The position numbers and the translations under genes are program-made. From Bordetella parapertussis (GTDB lineage: Bacteria; Pseudomonadota; Gammaproteobacteria; Burkholderiales; Burkholderiaceae_A): a stretch of 64,000 bases of DNA. Positions 17,176 through 25,440 of this stretch are shown in pieces. The DNA is taken from contig CAMCRF010000005.1 in NCBI GenBank assembly GCA_945877235.1, positions 62,001 to 126,000 of the forward strand, written 5' to 3'. Under the pieces are notes generated by a model, which saw only the letters and a list, made by a program, of their open reading frames with translations, had not been told where the DNA came from and made no database searches. Position 1 is the stretch's first letter. Every line of letters begins with the position of its first letter.

Positions 17176-19440
17176 CTAGATCGGAACCGCTCTCAAAAGT
17201 CGTGATTCTAGGCCTGATTGTTCAATATTGAGCAAAATTTCGTACATGCTTTGTACACCAGCCGGCAAAATTTTTAACCTTTCTTCAACTAACCCGTACT
17301 CAATCATTTGCTTGGCGCTTAAGTGATAGTCACTCGCCGATTTTACTACGGCCAGAATCCTTTTCGAACGCCCTAGGTTTGTATGATCCATGATCCAAGA
17401 TGATTGCTTTCCAATGCCCCAAAGAACGAGAAAGTCAATATCGGTAGACGCAAATACATAAGATTGGCTAAGTCCACATCGTAACAAATGTTCCCTCACA
17501 GCAATTTCGTGCTGCGGAGTTAACCGAACTCGATCACGAATTAAGTCGTCGAAGAATACATGGCTAACACCCGCCTCATATAGTCTAACAGCGAGTTCAT
17601 AAATTGCACTAACGACCCTTTCCTCCGGACACTCCAGATTGAAATCGCAGCTAATTTGGAATAGGGAATCAACTAGAGCATATTTTACCAAGTTGCTTAC
17701 GAAACCACTTAGTTCCTCAGAGGCCAGATTTTCGGCACAAATAATGTACTTCACTGTGATTCGTCTTGGATCACAGACAATCTCACGATACCGTCTTAAG
17801 TTCTCAAACACTTCAGCGAGCCCAGGACGACCTCTAATCTTTAGGAAGGTTTCCTCCAATCCAGCATCAATACTGGTCACGAGTTGAAAACGTTTGTCTC
17901 TTAGTCGCCTGCCTAGCTCCGCAGAGAATTTTAAGCTATTACTCAACACTCTAATCTTGGCCGATGTCGGCATTTCAGACAGAGAGGCGTTTATCGGGGA
18001 AAACCGTGGGCTAAGGGTAGGTTCCCCTCCTCCCCACACCACGTGACAATCCCTACTGAAGCCATCGATCCGCGCTAGTTCTGAGACCAGTGCAGCGGCA
18101 TTGTAGCGAGCCTCAGTGCCTCCGTAATATTTCGGAGAGCAGTAAGAGCATCTCATGTTGCAATAGGCAAAGTTCTCCAACGACAGATAGTCTACCTTGA
18201 AGTTGCCTGGTCGACGACGCTCAATGTAAGGACAACCGGAACATTCAGGCGCAGCCCCCTCATTCAGTCGAGTAATTAAATCCTCCTTCGCTCGGGTAAT
18301 GTCAGAAAGCTCAATGTTTGGCCTTGCCTTAAGTAGCACCACATCTCCCTTGCGAAATCCGTTCACAAAAAACCGCTTACAACAGGCTCGAATTTCATCG
18401 GGCCCAAGGAACAAAGATGAATCAAGGTCTTTACAACTCAACCTCGTATTAAATACTTCTCGAATTGTGGTTAGAACCTCAAAAGTACTCGCTTCACCTC
18501 GTCGACTCAAAAGTGAAACTGCGTATTCAAAATTCGTCGACTCCGGACCAAAGCATGGCAAACTACGCAGATCAAATGCAATCTGACTATTCTTCTTCGA
18601 CAGAGACCTGTCAAGATGTTCAATTAAATCGCAAGCGTGGGACGGATCAACCTCCCTTGTTATTAGTAGGAGTATTACACCTAAGGTCTGAACTAGAAAT
18701 CCACGGTGCTCTCTCGTCCCCAGCAAACCACTTGAAACCAAGAAGGATTTTACATCTTCGTACGCCTTCAAATAACCGTCAATTCGCATCTCGCTCATCT
18801 TCGCGGTTATCGCGTCGTCACTGAATTTTTTTTCTACAACTTGGTGGTCGAAGATTTTAATATGGGTGGATCGGAATACTAAAGCAGTAACAAATGCTAT
18901 GTCTTCATGTAGTCCGACGCTGAATCTGAGCTCGTTCCCTGTTACCAACTCCCTCCTAACGATATATCGGAACACTTCCTGATATTCTCGATAAAATATT
19001 ATGGCTGAACCCAGTTCACGTGCCAAATGTGGGCTCTCAATTGAATACTTTTTCCGTAGTGAATGCGCTACAAGATCAAATCCATCAGCATCCTCAACCA
19101 AAAATTTCAACAGTCCACGTGTTGAAGAGGCGTCAAGGGAATCATCGTCATCGAGAAACCAAATCCAAGTTCCAATTGCATGTTCCAATCCTGCATTTCT
19201 AGCTAGTCCAGGTCCAGAATTATTATCCAGCCGCACTACGTGGAAACCTGAATGCCTGGTCGACATGTGCTGAAGTAGTTCATGCGAGCCATCATTCGAG
19301 CCGTCGTCAACAACAATGAATTCAAAGTCCCTATGTATGCATTCACTAGCCTGTTTGAGAACATCAAAATACGACTCCAAACATAGCGCAATTTTGGCTG
19401 CTCGCTGGTATGTTGGAACGATAACCGATAATAAAGGCAT
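17176..19440 (-). CDS. Fusion of a family 2 glycosyltransferase with a radical SAM enzyme
   Basis: A 754-residue protein. I take the ATG at 19440, two bases from the preceding stop, because it starts MPLLSVIVPTYQR, a standard GT2 start. Residues 1 to about 230 are GT2: DDGSNDG at 45-51 and the acidic metal site DDDD at 97-100. After a linker comes a Cys pair (CSGCPY), then the radical SAM cluster motif CNMRCSYC (Cys 427, 431, 434) and WGGGEP near 467 for SAM binding, followed by a TIM-barrel-like stretch. The last 95 residues (VLWGIGKQSSWIM... KRILAVVKSAS) look like a small Rossmann-like module. The gene sits between ATP-grasp and ROK genes in a sugar operon. It may carry out a radical modification of a sugar or of an amino-acid substituent coupled to its transfer. 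Domain calls are firm; substrate is unknown. Confidence 0.85.
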   Translation of the reverse strand: MPLLSVIVPTYQRAAKIALCLESYFDVLKQASECIHRDFEFIVVDDGSNDGSHELLQHMSTRHSGFHVVRLDNNSGPGLARNAGLEHAIGTWIWFLDDDDSLDASSTRGLLKFLVEDADGFDLVAHSLRKKYSIESPHLARELGSAIIFYREYQEVFRYIVRRELVTGNELRFSVGLHEDIAFVTALVFRSTHIKIFDHQVVEKKFSDDAITAKMSEMRIDGYLKAYEDVKSFLVSSGLLGTREHRGFLVQTLGVILLLITREVDPSHACDLIEHLDRSLSKKNSQIAFDLRSLPCFGPESTNFEYAVSLLSRRGEASTFEVLTTIREVFNTRLSCKDLDSSLFLGPDEIRACCKRFFVNGFRKGDVVLLKARPNIELSDITRAKEDLITRLNEGAAPECSGCPYIERRRPGNFKVDYLSLENFAYCNMRCSYCSPKYYGGTEARYNAAALVSELARIDGFSRDCHVVWGGGEPTLSPRFSPINASLSEMPTSAKIRVLSNSLKFSAELGRRLRDKRFQLVTSIDAGLEETFLKIRGRPGLAEVFENLRRYREIVCDPRRITVKYIICAENLASEELSGFVSNLVKYALVDSLFQISCDFNLECPEERVVSAIYELAVRLYEAGVSHVFFDDLIRDRVRLTPQHEIAVREHLLRCGLSQSYVFASTDIDFLVLWGIGKQSSWIMDHTNLGRSKRILAVVKSASDYHLSAKQMIEYGLVEERLKILPAGVQSMYEILLNIEQSGLESRLLRAVPI

Positions 19441-19441
19441 T

Positions 19442-20623
19442 TTACGACTCGATTCGGTAGAGTTTTCTCTGGAGCGTTGCATCTTGTAGGGCCTCAAATG
19501 AGTGGTCATCAGATTCTTCGGCGAAGAGAATTCCGATTCTGGTGGCCTGATTGTGCTTAAGTTCCTGACCTGTTAGAGCTAGTGGAACCCATTGCCATTT
19601 ACTTAGGGGCCTCTCAAATCTCACTTGGCGGAAAGGCTTTCTACCCTTTGCTGTAATGCTGTGCCTTAGTACTCGCTGACTCTGAGAAACTATATTTTTT
19701 GTAATTTGAAGGCCCAAAAACGGAGCGACATACCTTTCCGCGTAACTCCCCTCGCCACTTAGGTCAACCAGCTGACTATATAGGTCGCCAGGGCAGCGCC
19801 GTGTTACCTCAATAATATAAGGGACATCCCCCACCAATATGAACTGCATATGAACGAGACCATCACATAACTGAAGGTGACTCGCTAGAGCTTCCACGTC
19901 AGTAGTCAATCTCTCTTTGAGAGCCTCGCGTGGATTTTGTACCACCCAGCTTGTATCGACCACGAAGGGATCAGCCGTACCGAACTCCTTAATCAATACG
20001 CTAGCAATTACGCGTTCACCTTGAATGTTACAAGAGAAACTATAAAGCTGACCTTCCATGTAATCTTCAATTAAGCATTTACCACTGGGTGATGCAATTC
20101 GTGCATATTCTATGCCCCTCATTAATGATACCTGATCGATCTCCCATAAAACCGTAATCCCACGCCCGCTATAGCCATCAACTGGCTTAATGATGATTGG
20201 AGTTTCTATGTCTAAAGGGAATAAATTCTCTTCAGATTCAACCCCTGCAACATCGCTCCACAGCACACGTGGGGCTTGTAAGCCAAGTCTTCTTGCTAGA
20301 GCGCGGAAATAAGCCTTATTATTGATTGTCGATTCAACCTCAGGGAAATCTAGGCCCGGGAACCGTCCATTTGAGAGCTTTGAACAAGAGCGGTATGAGA
20401 GGTCAGTGCAGCCAGGCACAATAAAATTAAAGTCTTCATTTGCAACGAGCTGTTTCAAAATCTCAACTTCAGCATAGCTTATGTTCCAATATCTATTACA
20501 AACTTTAGCAAGGTAATCTTCGGGCCTATTCCCCACAACGTGAACCTCATGCCCGAGTGCAAGCAACGCTTGATATATTGGTGCGGCGGAGAAACTTGTA
20601 TCAACTAGTAGTACCCTCGCCAT
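19442..20623 (-). CDS. ATP-grasp ligase
   Basis: A 393-residue ATP-dependent carboxylate ligase of the carbamoyl-phosphate-synthase/D-Ala-ligase-like fold. The N-terminal Rossmann-like domain starts VLLVDTSFSAAPIYQALLALGH. ATP contacts include PIIIKPVDGYSGRGITVL (Lys and glycine loop) and CLIEDYMEGQLYSF. The metal-binding end is VPYIIEVTRRCPGDLY, where EVTRR replaces the EINPR of relatives. Enzymes of this kind join an acid to an amine, thiol or phosphate through an acyl-phosphate. Here it could form an amide between a sugar acid and an amine, or activate an amino acid. It lies 1-2 bases from both neighbours, so it is certainly co-expressed. Confidence 0.85.
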   Translation of the reverse strand: MARVLLVDTSFSAAPIYQALLALGHEVHVVGNRPEDYLAKVCNRYWNISYAEVEILKQLVANEDFNFIVPGCTDLSYRSCSKLSNGRFPGLDFPEVESTINNKAYFRALARRLGLQAPRVLWSDVAGVESEENLFPLDIETPIIIKPVDGYSGRGITVLWEIDQVSLMRGIEYARIASPSGKCLIEDYMEGQLYSFSCNIQGERVIASVLIKEFGTADPFVVDTSWVVQNPREALKERLTTDVEALASHLQLCDGLVHMQFILVGDVPYIIEVTRRCPGDLYSQLVDLSGEGSYAERYVAPFLGLQITKNIVSQSQRVLRHSITAKGRKPFRQVRFERPLSKWQWVPLALTGQELKHNQATRIGILFAEESDDHSFEALQDATLQRKLYRIES

Positions 20624-20625
20624 GG

Positions 20626-21675
20626 CTAAAAATCTACCTTTTCTACTTTACCAGTTTTGATGGCACGCCTTATACTCTCTACCACCATAAGATTTCGATA
20701 TCCATCAATAACCGAAACCCTTGGGCTGACATTTCCCCTGATTAGCTCAATAAAGTGGTCAAGCTGGCGTGATAACGGGTCCATCGACAATATCTCAAAC
20801 GAACGCTCCTCAAGACTCTCTAGCCAGCTAGGCGGAGTATTGCCTGACGACAGATGCGCCCTGAGTGTGGGAAAGCCAAGGCTTCCCTTTGTTCCTGCAA
20901 TTGTATAGCAATCAATTTTTTCATAGCTTGCATAGATCGGATTTTCACGAGCGGTCTGCTCCCAACTCATTGGGGACGCGGTAGCATCGGACAACATAAA
21001 GGAGCCAAGTGCTCCGCCTCGGAAACGGAAATTCATCACTACGGAATCTTCGACCACAAACCCCCGCGCCGCATTAGAAGAAAACGCCTGCACCTCTTCT
21101 ATCTCTCCTATTAAGGTTCGCATGTTCCCAATTTCATGAATCAAATTAATTAGTATTGGCCCGCCACCAGGCTGAGTGCGCCACTGAGCCTCTCTAAAAT
21201 ATGCATCGGGCTTATAAAACTGCGCACTTCCCATGAATGTTATTATTTTACCGAGCGCCCCACCCTGAATTATCTCACTCGCCTTTTCTAGCAAAGGGCT
21301 ATATGCACGATGGTGCCCGACCAATGCTAGTGCTCGATGTCGTTCTGTTGCCTCAACAATTTGCTTGGCCTCTTCTATGCAAACGGTGATCGGTTTTTCA
21401 ATCAAGACTGGAATTTGTCTCATGATGCACCAAAGAGCCTGGTCATAGTGGAACACATTCGGAGATGAGATAATTACAGCATTCGGTCGAACCACCTGGA
21501 TACAGGCGTCAAGATGGGGAAACAGGGGTACGTTATTCTCCTTCGCGATTCTTATATTTTGTTCGCTGTCAGGTGCTATGATAGCTGCAAGGTGAGCTCC
21601 CGAATGGGCACGTACCAGCGAGATGTGCTTCTTGCCTATCAACCCGGGGCCAACCACAACTACGCCAATGCTCAT
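20626..21675 (-). CDS. Gfo/Idh/MocA-family oxidoreductase
   Basis: A 349-residue NAD(P)-dependent dehydrogenase, probably acting on a sugar or sugar nucleotide. The N-terminal Rossmann loop is VVVVGPGLIGKKH. The family's catalytic Lys lies in VLIEKPIT. The C-terminal sheet domain has GGGPILINLIHEIGN in place of the usual Asp-x-x-x-His pattern, so Asn replaces the expected Asp there. It ends 3 bases before the ATP-grasp gene. Its own upstream region is cut by the insertion sequence 111 bases away. Confidence 0.85.
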   Translation of the reverse strand: MSIGVVVVGPGLIGKKHISLVRAHSGAHLAAIIAPDSEQNIRIAKENNVPLFPHLDACIQVVRPNAVIISSPNVFHYDQALWCIMRQIPVLIEKPITVCIEEAKQIVEATERHRALALVGHHRAYSPLLEKASEIIQGGALGKIITFMGSAQFYKPDAYFREAQWRTQPGGGPILINLIHEIGNMRTLIGEIEEVQAFSSNAARGFVVEDSVVMNFRFRGGALGSFMLSDATASPMSWEQTARENPIYASYEKIDCYTIAGTKGSLGFPTLRAHLSSGNTPPSWLESLEERSFEILSMDPLSRQLDHFIELIRGNVSPRVSVIDGYRNLMVVESIRRAIKTGKVEKVDF

Positions 21676-21786
21676 AAACGTAAGCTCCCTCTGATGCTCA
21701 CCTGATCGTGTAATGACCCAGCAGATTTTGCAAAGGTCAGGCTGCTATTTTCCATGATTGACAGGTTTGTGCCGATGTTTTCATGT
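21672..21786 (-). pseudogene. Possible 3' remnant of a gene cut by the insertion sequence
   Basis: Between the insertion sequence and the oxidoreductase, one minus-strand frame is open from the element's edge to a TGA at 21672-21674. That TGA overlaps the oxidoreductase ATG (ATGA). The same kind of overlap joins most genes of this operon, so the frame (ending MENSSLTFAKSAG... GSLRL) may be the tail of a gene whose front was lost on insertion. It is too short to identify, and chance is possible. Confidence 0.25.
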
Positions 21787-21810
21787 GTAGTCACCCCCGT
21801 CAAGTAGACA
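21787..21810 (+). repeat. Left terminal inverted repeat of the insertion sequence
   Basis: It begins gtagtcaccccc. It pairs with 22977-23000 on the other strand, with identity concentrated in the outer 12 bases (one mismatch) and in the inner agaca. Confidence 0.7.
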
Positions 21811-22921
21811 GTCGGATTGCGGACAGATCTGTTGATTTGGGGTTTTGCCAGGTCTGAACGGGTGGCAAGTTCCCGTTGGCCCGATGGGGCCGATCCTCGT
21901 TGTAATCCTTGATCCAATCCTCAGTGATCTCCTGTACTTCTTGGAGACCAGAGAACAGATAGGCATCTAGGACTTCGTGTCTATAGGTAAGGTTGAACCG
22001 CTCGATAAAGGCGTTTTGGCTCGGTTTGCCCGGTTGGATGTCTCGAAGCTCGATGTTGCGCTCCTCACGCCAATCGGTGAGCGCGGCTGAGCGAAGCTCG
22101 GGGCCATTGTCGAGCCGAAGGGCCTGCGGCAAGCCATAGACCTCGCCGAGCTGCTCCAGGGTACGAACCACCCGGGCTGCAGGAAGGCTGGTGTCGATCG
22201 CAATGGCCAAGACCTCACGACTAGACTCATCGATGACATTGAGCGTCCTAAATGGCTTGCCGTAGTAGAGCGTGTCATGCATAAAGTCCAGCGCCCAAAC
22301 AATGTTCCTCGTGTCTGGCGCAACCAGAGGAATCCGAGGCCCCTTGGGCAGCCTGCGCTTGGTGCGACGGGGCAGGTTTAAGCCCATGTCCTTGTACACA
22401 CGCCAAACCCGCTTATGGTTCCAGCCATATCCATGGTTCCTCATCCAGTAGTAGCAGAGCTCAAAGCCCCAGCGGCCGTGCTTGGCAATGATCTGGTTCA
22501 ACACATCCACCACCGGCGCATCTCGCTCGGCCTTATCAGTCGGTCTGCGGTAAAAGCTGGCTCTAGCCAAACCCACACACCGACAGGCCCTCTGAACCGC
22601 CAAGCCCTCCTCGCCAACCAGATACTCCACCGCTTCTCTCTTCCTGGCTGGCGTCAGAGCATTTTTTGCAATCAGCCCCTTCATCGCCTTGTTCTCAAGG
22701 GTCAGATCAGCAACGATCTGCTTGAACTCGGAGAGCTGCGCCTCAAGCTCCTTGATCCGCTTAAGCTCAGAGGCTTCCAACCCACCATACTTCGACTTCC
22801 ACTGATAGTAAGTCGTCGTGCTGATCCCGTGCTTGCGGATCACCTCACCCACCGGTATTCCATCATCCGCCTCCTTCAAGATCCCGACGATCTCACTCTC
22901 TGTAAAACGTGACTTCCTCAT
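21800..22921 (-). CDS. IS3-family transposase, single-frame OrfAB
   Basis: A 373-residue transposase. The start at 22921 has the ribosome site caggaggg nine bases upstream and gives MRKSRFTESEIVGILKEA, the usual OrfA start of the IS407/IS51 group. A helix-turn-helix (IRKHGISTTTYYQWKSKYGG) and a leucine-zipper-like coil follow. An HTH_21 region with KHGRWGFELCYYWMR comes next, then the rve integrase core: WALDFMHD (first Asp), LRLDNGPE (second Asp), and the Glu in NAFIERFNLTYRHEVLD. Most relatives need a -1 frameshift between OrfA and OrfB; here both lie in one continuous frame. The DDE triad looks intact, so the element may be active. Confidence 0.93.
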   Translation of the reverse strand: MRKSRFTESEIVGILKEADDGIPVGEVIRKHGISTTTYYQWKSKYGGLEASELKRIKELEAQLSEFKQIVADLTLENKAMKGLIAKNALTPARKREAVEYLVGEEGLAVQRACRCVGLARASFYRRPTDKAERDAPVVDVLNQIIAKHGRWGFELCYYWMRNHGYGWNHKRVWRVYKDMGLNLPRRTKRRLPKGPRIPLVAPDTRNIVWALDFMHDTLYYGKPFRTLNVIDESSREVLAIAIDTSLPAARVVRTLEQLGEVYGLPQALRLDNGPELRSAALTDWREERNIELRDIQPGKPSQNAFIERFNLTYRHEVLDAYLFSGLQEVQEITEDWIKDYNEDRPHRANGNLPPVQTWQNPKSTDLSAIRLST

Positions 22922-22976
22922 CACAACCCTCCTGTCGTCTAATACTGCCAAACAACAGAAAAATCCGCTTCAGAAA

Positions 22977-23000
22977 TGTCTCAATCTAGGGGGAGACTAC
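22977..23000 (-). repeat. Right terminal inverted repeat of the insertion sequence
   Basis: Read on the minus strand it begins gtagtctccccc and matches the left end. The stop codon of the adjacent nucleotidyltransferase begins at 23003, so the element inserted almost exactly at the end of that gene. Confidence 0.7.
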
Positions 23001-23002
23001 CC

Positions 23003-23731
23003 TCACTTCTTCATTCTTATTAAAAAATGGGCTAAATCTTCTGGTGTCCCGAGTCCCCACATCGACTCTCGAGGTATCTCGAATACTCCAATTCTTGGTG
23101 CACTGCGAGCCACATAATTATAGACTGGGCAAGTATAAAACTCACCATTCACCCTATCATTCTCAATAATCATTTGGACTGCGCTATCAAAAAAATCGCT
23201 AGCACGTTTGAAATAATATACCCCCACTGTTGCCAAATCTGATATTGCCTCCTTCTCCTTAACTTCCCGTACCAGACCATCAGGATTTAAAAGAGCGTAG
23301 GACCATTTGGGATCCCTTTCCTCACACCTAAAACACATGAGGGATCCATCCAAGTCGCGATCCCTTGCGTCTACGAAAAACGAACCGATACCCCCCAAAA
23401 TGAACTGATCGACATTTGCAATTATTATGCTCTCGCTAGGGTCAATATCGTGTCTCGCATAAAGAAGGGTAGTGGCCGTACCCTCTGTTTTTACTGGAAT
23501 TGAAACTGTCTGAAAATCGATACGCCCATTCATGCGTTGAAAAATTTCCGAATAACGGACTAAATGCTCTTCTTTCACTAAAAGAGTAAACTTCACGTCT
23601 GGAATCGAAAGGTTATCAGTCACAACTTCTAGCATCGTGACAGCACCGACTTGTATAAAGGGCTTTGCGCTCTCGTACCCTGCCGTCCTGAACCTAGAGC
23701 CCTCTCCAGCCATGGGAATGATTATATTCAT
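23003..23731 (-). CDS. Sugar-phosphate nucleotidyltransferase (catalytic form)
   Basis: A 242-residue NTP_transferase-family enzyme that would activate a sugar or polyol phosphate with a nucleotide. The signature loop MAGEGSRFRTAGYESAKPFI has the expected glycines, Arg and Lys-Pro. The metal-binding Asp fits IIIANVDQFI. Later landmarks (DPKWSYALL, VREVKEKEAISDLATVGVYYF) recur in the neighbouring paralogue at 24062-24808, which has lost the signature loop. The ATG overlaps the cupin stop (ATGA). The last codons (FLIRMKK) run to within three bases of the insertion sequence, so the original C-terminus may have been slightly longer. Confidence 0.83.
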   Translation of the reverse strand: MNIIIPMAGEGSRFRTAGYESAKPFIQVGAVTMLEVVTDNLSIPDVKFTLLVKEEHLVRYSEIFQRMNGRIDFQTVSIPVKTEGTATTLLYARHDIDPSESIIIANVDQFILGGIGSFFVDARDRDLDGSLMCFRCEERDPKWSYALLNPDGLVREVKEKEAISDLATVGVYYFKRASDFFDSAVQMIIENDRVNGEFYTCPVYNYVARSAPRIGVFEIPRESMWGLGTPEDLAHFLIRMKK

Positions 23732-24084
23732 ATTTGCAACCCAGCCAAATACTTGTCACCAGTCACGCTTGGCAACTTTACGACAGTGGTCACCACATCA
23801 TCGATCGCCTCAAATAATACTGTCAACCCTGGTGGAACCAATACCACTGACCCCTGTTCGCACACTTGACCATTGAATTTCGCTCTTCCGGAAACGATTA
23901 CAGTAATTTCGGTTGAAATACGATGGTAATGTGCCTCGTCTACGAACCCCTTTGGGTATCGCTTCACCGCGACCTCTACGTGAGCCGTTCTGACCACGGC
24001 AGGCTCAAAGTTCCCAATAAACCATCCTGCCTTCATGTCGGAAAGACTGTGCACCTCAAGTTTAATGTTGCCGTTTTCCGACAT
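23728..24084 (-). CDS. Small cupin protein
   Basis: A 118-residue single-domain cupin. The start at 24084 is chosen because gacttggagagtgg places a ribosome site at good distance and the protein then begins MSENGNIKLE; an ATG 18 bases earlier is also open. The first cupin motif supplies metal ligands in EAHYHRISTEITVIVSG (His, His, Glu). The second motif (VLVPPGLTVLFEA) lacks the last His. Such cupins in sugar loci often act as epimerases, isomerases or binding proteins for a nucleotide sugar. The gene is wedged with overlaps between the two nucleotidyltransferase paralogues. Confidence 0.75.
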   Translation of the reverse strand: MSENGNIKLEVHSLSDMKAGWFIGNFEPAVVRTAHVEVAVKRYPKGFVDEAHYHRISTEITVIVSGRAKFNGQVCEQGSVVLVPPGLTVLFEAIDDVVTTVVKLPSVTGDKYLAGLQI

Positions 24085-24808
24085 TTCCACTCTCCAAGTC
24101 AATCAACCTACGCAAGTGTTCCTGAGAATATAGCGGGAAATATTCTTCATCCCCGAGCAACCCGTAACGGCCTAAGTGTCCGTCTAATATCGCCTCATTG
24201 AGAACGCCGGAAAGGTAAAATTTCCCCCCGAAATTAGGGCCCTTCAACAGAAAGCTACGCGCGCTTTCCATAAAAATCCTGGCAGTTGAAAAATAATATA
24301 GGCCAGCTATCGCAAGTTTGCTTATCGGGTCCTTCTCGCGAACTTCACAGAAATACTCGGAATCAAGCTTCCTAACGTAGGACCATCTCGGATGAACGGA
24401 CTCATGGCAAAGAACACCAACCCCATCCGCACGAATTACATTAAAGGCATCCCTGGCTGACGCACTAAATAATTGTGTATAGTTAACTATCAACAATTCG
24501 GCCTCAGGATCTACTTGGTCTACAGCGAGCATTGCACTGCAAACTGCGCCGCCAGTCGCACCTTTTACCGGGATAGTGGTAGAGGCACGCTCTGTCAAGG
24601 TAGCCAAAGTTGAATCTAAGTGAAAACGCTCCAAATGCTCTTGCTTAGCGATAAATATAAACTGGGTCGCGTCAAACGCATTTTTGAGGTTCTCGACGAC
24701 GCGCTCAATGAGTGTCCTCTTACCTAACTCGAGCAAGGGCAAGGGGTACCCCTTTGTGTATGGTTCTAGGTCCTCAGGAGAACTCAGCATTGGGACGATC
24801 ACTTGCAT
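24062..24808 (-). CDS. Degenerate nucleotidyltransferase paralogue
   Basis: A 248-residue relative of the enzyme at 23003-23731. The two share HPRWSYVRKL versus DPKWSYALL, and the VREKDPISKLAIAGLYYF block. The catalytic loop is not conserved: MLSSPEDLEPYTKGYPLP stands where G-x-G-S-R and Lys-Pro are needed, and the metal-binding NVDQF is NYTQLF. It is therefore probably a non-catalytic partner or a regulator of the active copy, or it binds an unusual substrate. It overlaps the HAD gene upstream and the cupin gene downstream, so all are made together. Confidence 0.7.
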   Translation of the reverse strand: MQVIVPMLSSPEDLEPYTKGYPLPLLELGKRTLIERVVENLKNAFDATQFIFIAKQEHLERFHLDSTLATLTERASTTIPVKGATGGAVCSAMLAVDQVDPEAELLIVNYTQLFSASARDAFNVIRADGVGVLCHESVHPRWSYVRKLDSEYFCEVREKDPISKLAIAGLYYFSTARIFMESARSFLLKGPNFGGKFYLSGVLNEAILDGHLGRYGLLGDEEYFPLYSQEHLRRLIDLESGNVGKRQH

Positions 24809-25440
24809 GAACTTATCCCCTCAATTCTTCGAATTTCCTCTTGAATCCTCCAATAGTTTACCTCATCTACTTCTGACACTCTCATCACGTGTGCTCCGCT
24901 CGCCCTCGCTGCAGCTAATCCCCTCTCGTTATCCTCTATGATAAGTACCTGATGTGAAGCGAGTCCCATTCGCCGAATTGCCAGGTTATAAATTTCAGGG
25001 CTTGGCTTCGGTTCCGAAACATCTTGATTCGACAATGTAAATTCAAAAAACGGCAACAATCCGGCCTCCCCTAGCATGGCATCTACAGTTGCTCGGATAG
25101 AATTTGATGCAACGGCGAGTCGCATACCCTCGCCCCGAAGCCGTCTGATCGCATACTCATGCTCAAACCTGGGCTCACAATTTGAGCGGATAAGTCTCAT
25201 TGTGTATTTCTGCTTAAGAGCCTCAATGATTGGATGTAGCCCAACCGGCAGCCCCCTTTCCTCGCTGAGCATCGTCAGTTTTTGTGAAGTCGGAAGTCCA
25301 TCAAATGTAACTAGATGGTCATATCGAGTGATAGTTAAGCCAAAAAGCTCTAAAGCTTGATTCAAGGCAAGATAATGCCATTCCTTAGCTTCCACCAGGA
25401 CGCCGTCCATATCGAATATGACCGCCAAAACCCTATTCAA
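24799..25440 (-). CDS. HAD-superfamily phosphatase or phosphomutase
   Basis: A 213-residue haloacid-dehalogenase-like hydrolase. I take the TTG at 25440, which overlaps the preceding TAG and follows ggaggag at good distance; this puts VLAVIFDMDGVLVEA at the N-terminus. Motif I is the DMDG Asp pair, motif II is LAVASNS, motif III is the Lys of SEPKPSPEIY, and motif IV is IIEDNERGLAAARASGA. The helical cap between motifs I and II is that of the beta-phosphoglucomutase/GPH-like group. It likely dephosphorylates or isomerises the phosphorylated precursor used by the nucleotidyltransferase. Confidence 0.83.
   Translation of the reverse strand: MNRVLAVIFDMDGVLVEAKEWHYLALNQALELFGLTITRYDHLVTFDGLPTSQKLTMLSEERGLPVGLHPIIEALKQKYTMRLIRSNCEPRFEHEYAIRRLRGEGMRLAVASNSIRATVDAMLGEAGLLPFFEFTLSNQDVSEPKPSPEIYNLAIRRMGLASHQVLIIEDNERGLAAARASGAHVMRVSEVDEVNYWRIQEEIRRIEGISSCK

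Larger units (their letters stand above)
21787..23000 (-). mobile_element. IS3-family insertion sequence (IS407-like)
   Basis: An element of about 1.21 kb bounded by imperfect inverted repeats (17 of 24 positions agree) that begin gtagtc. It carries one transposase gene. It lies inside the minus-strand sugar operon, between the oxidoreductase and a nucleotidyltransferase whose stop codon is three bases from its edge. I see no clear target-site duplication at either end, so the exact outer bases are uncertain by one or two. Confidence 0.85.
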
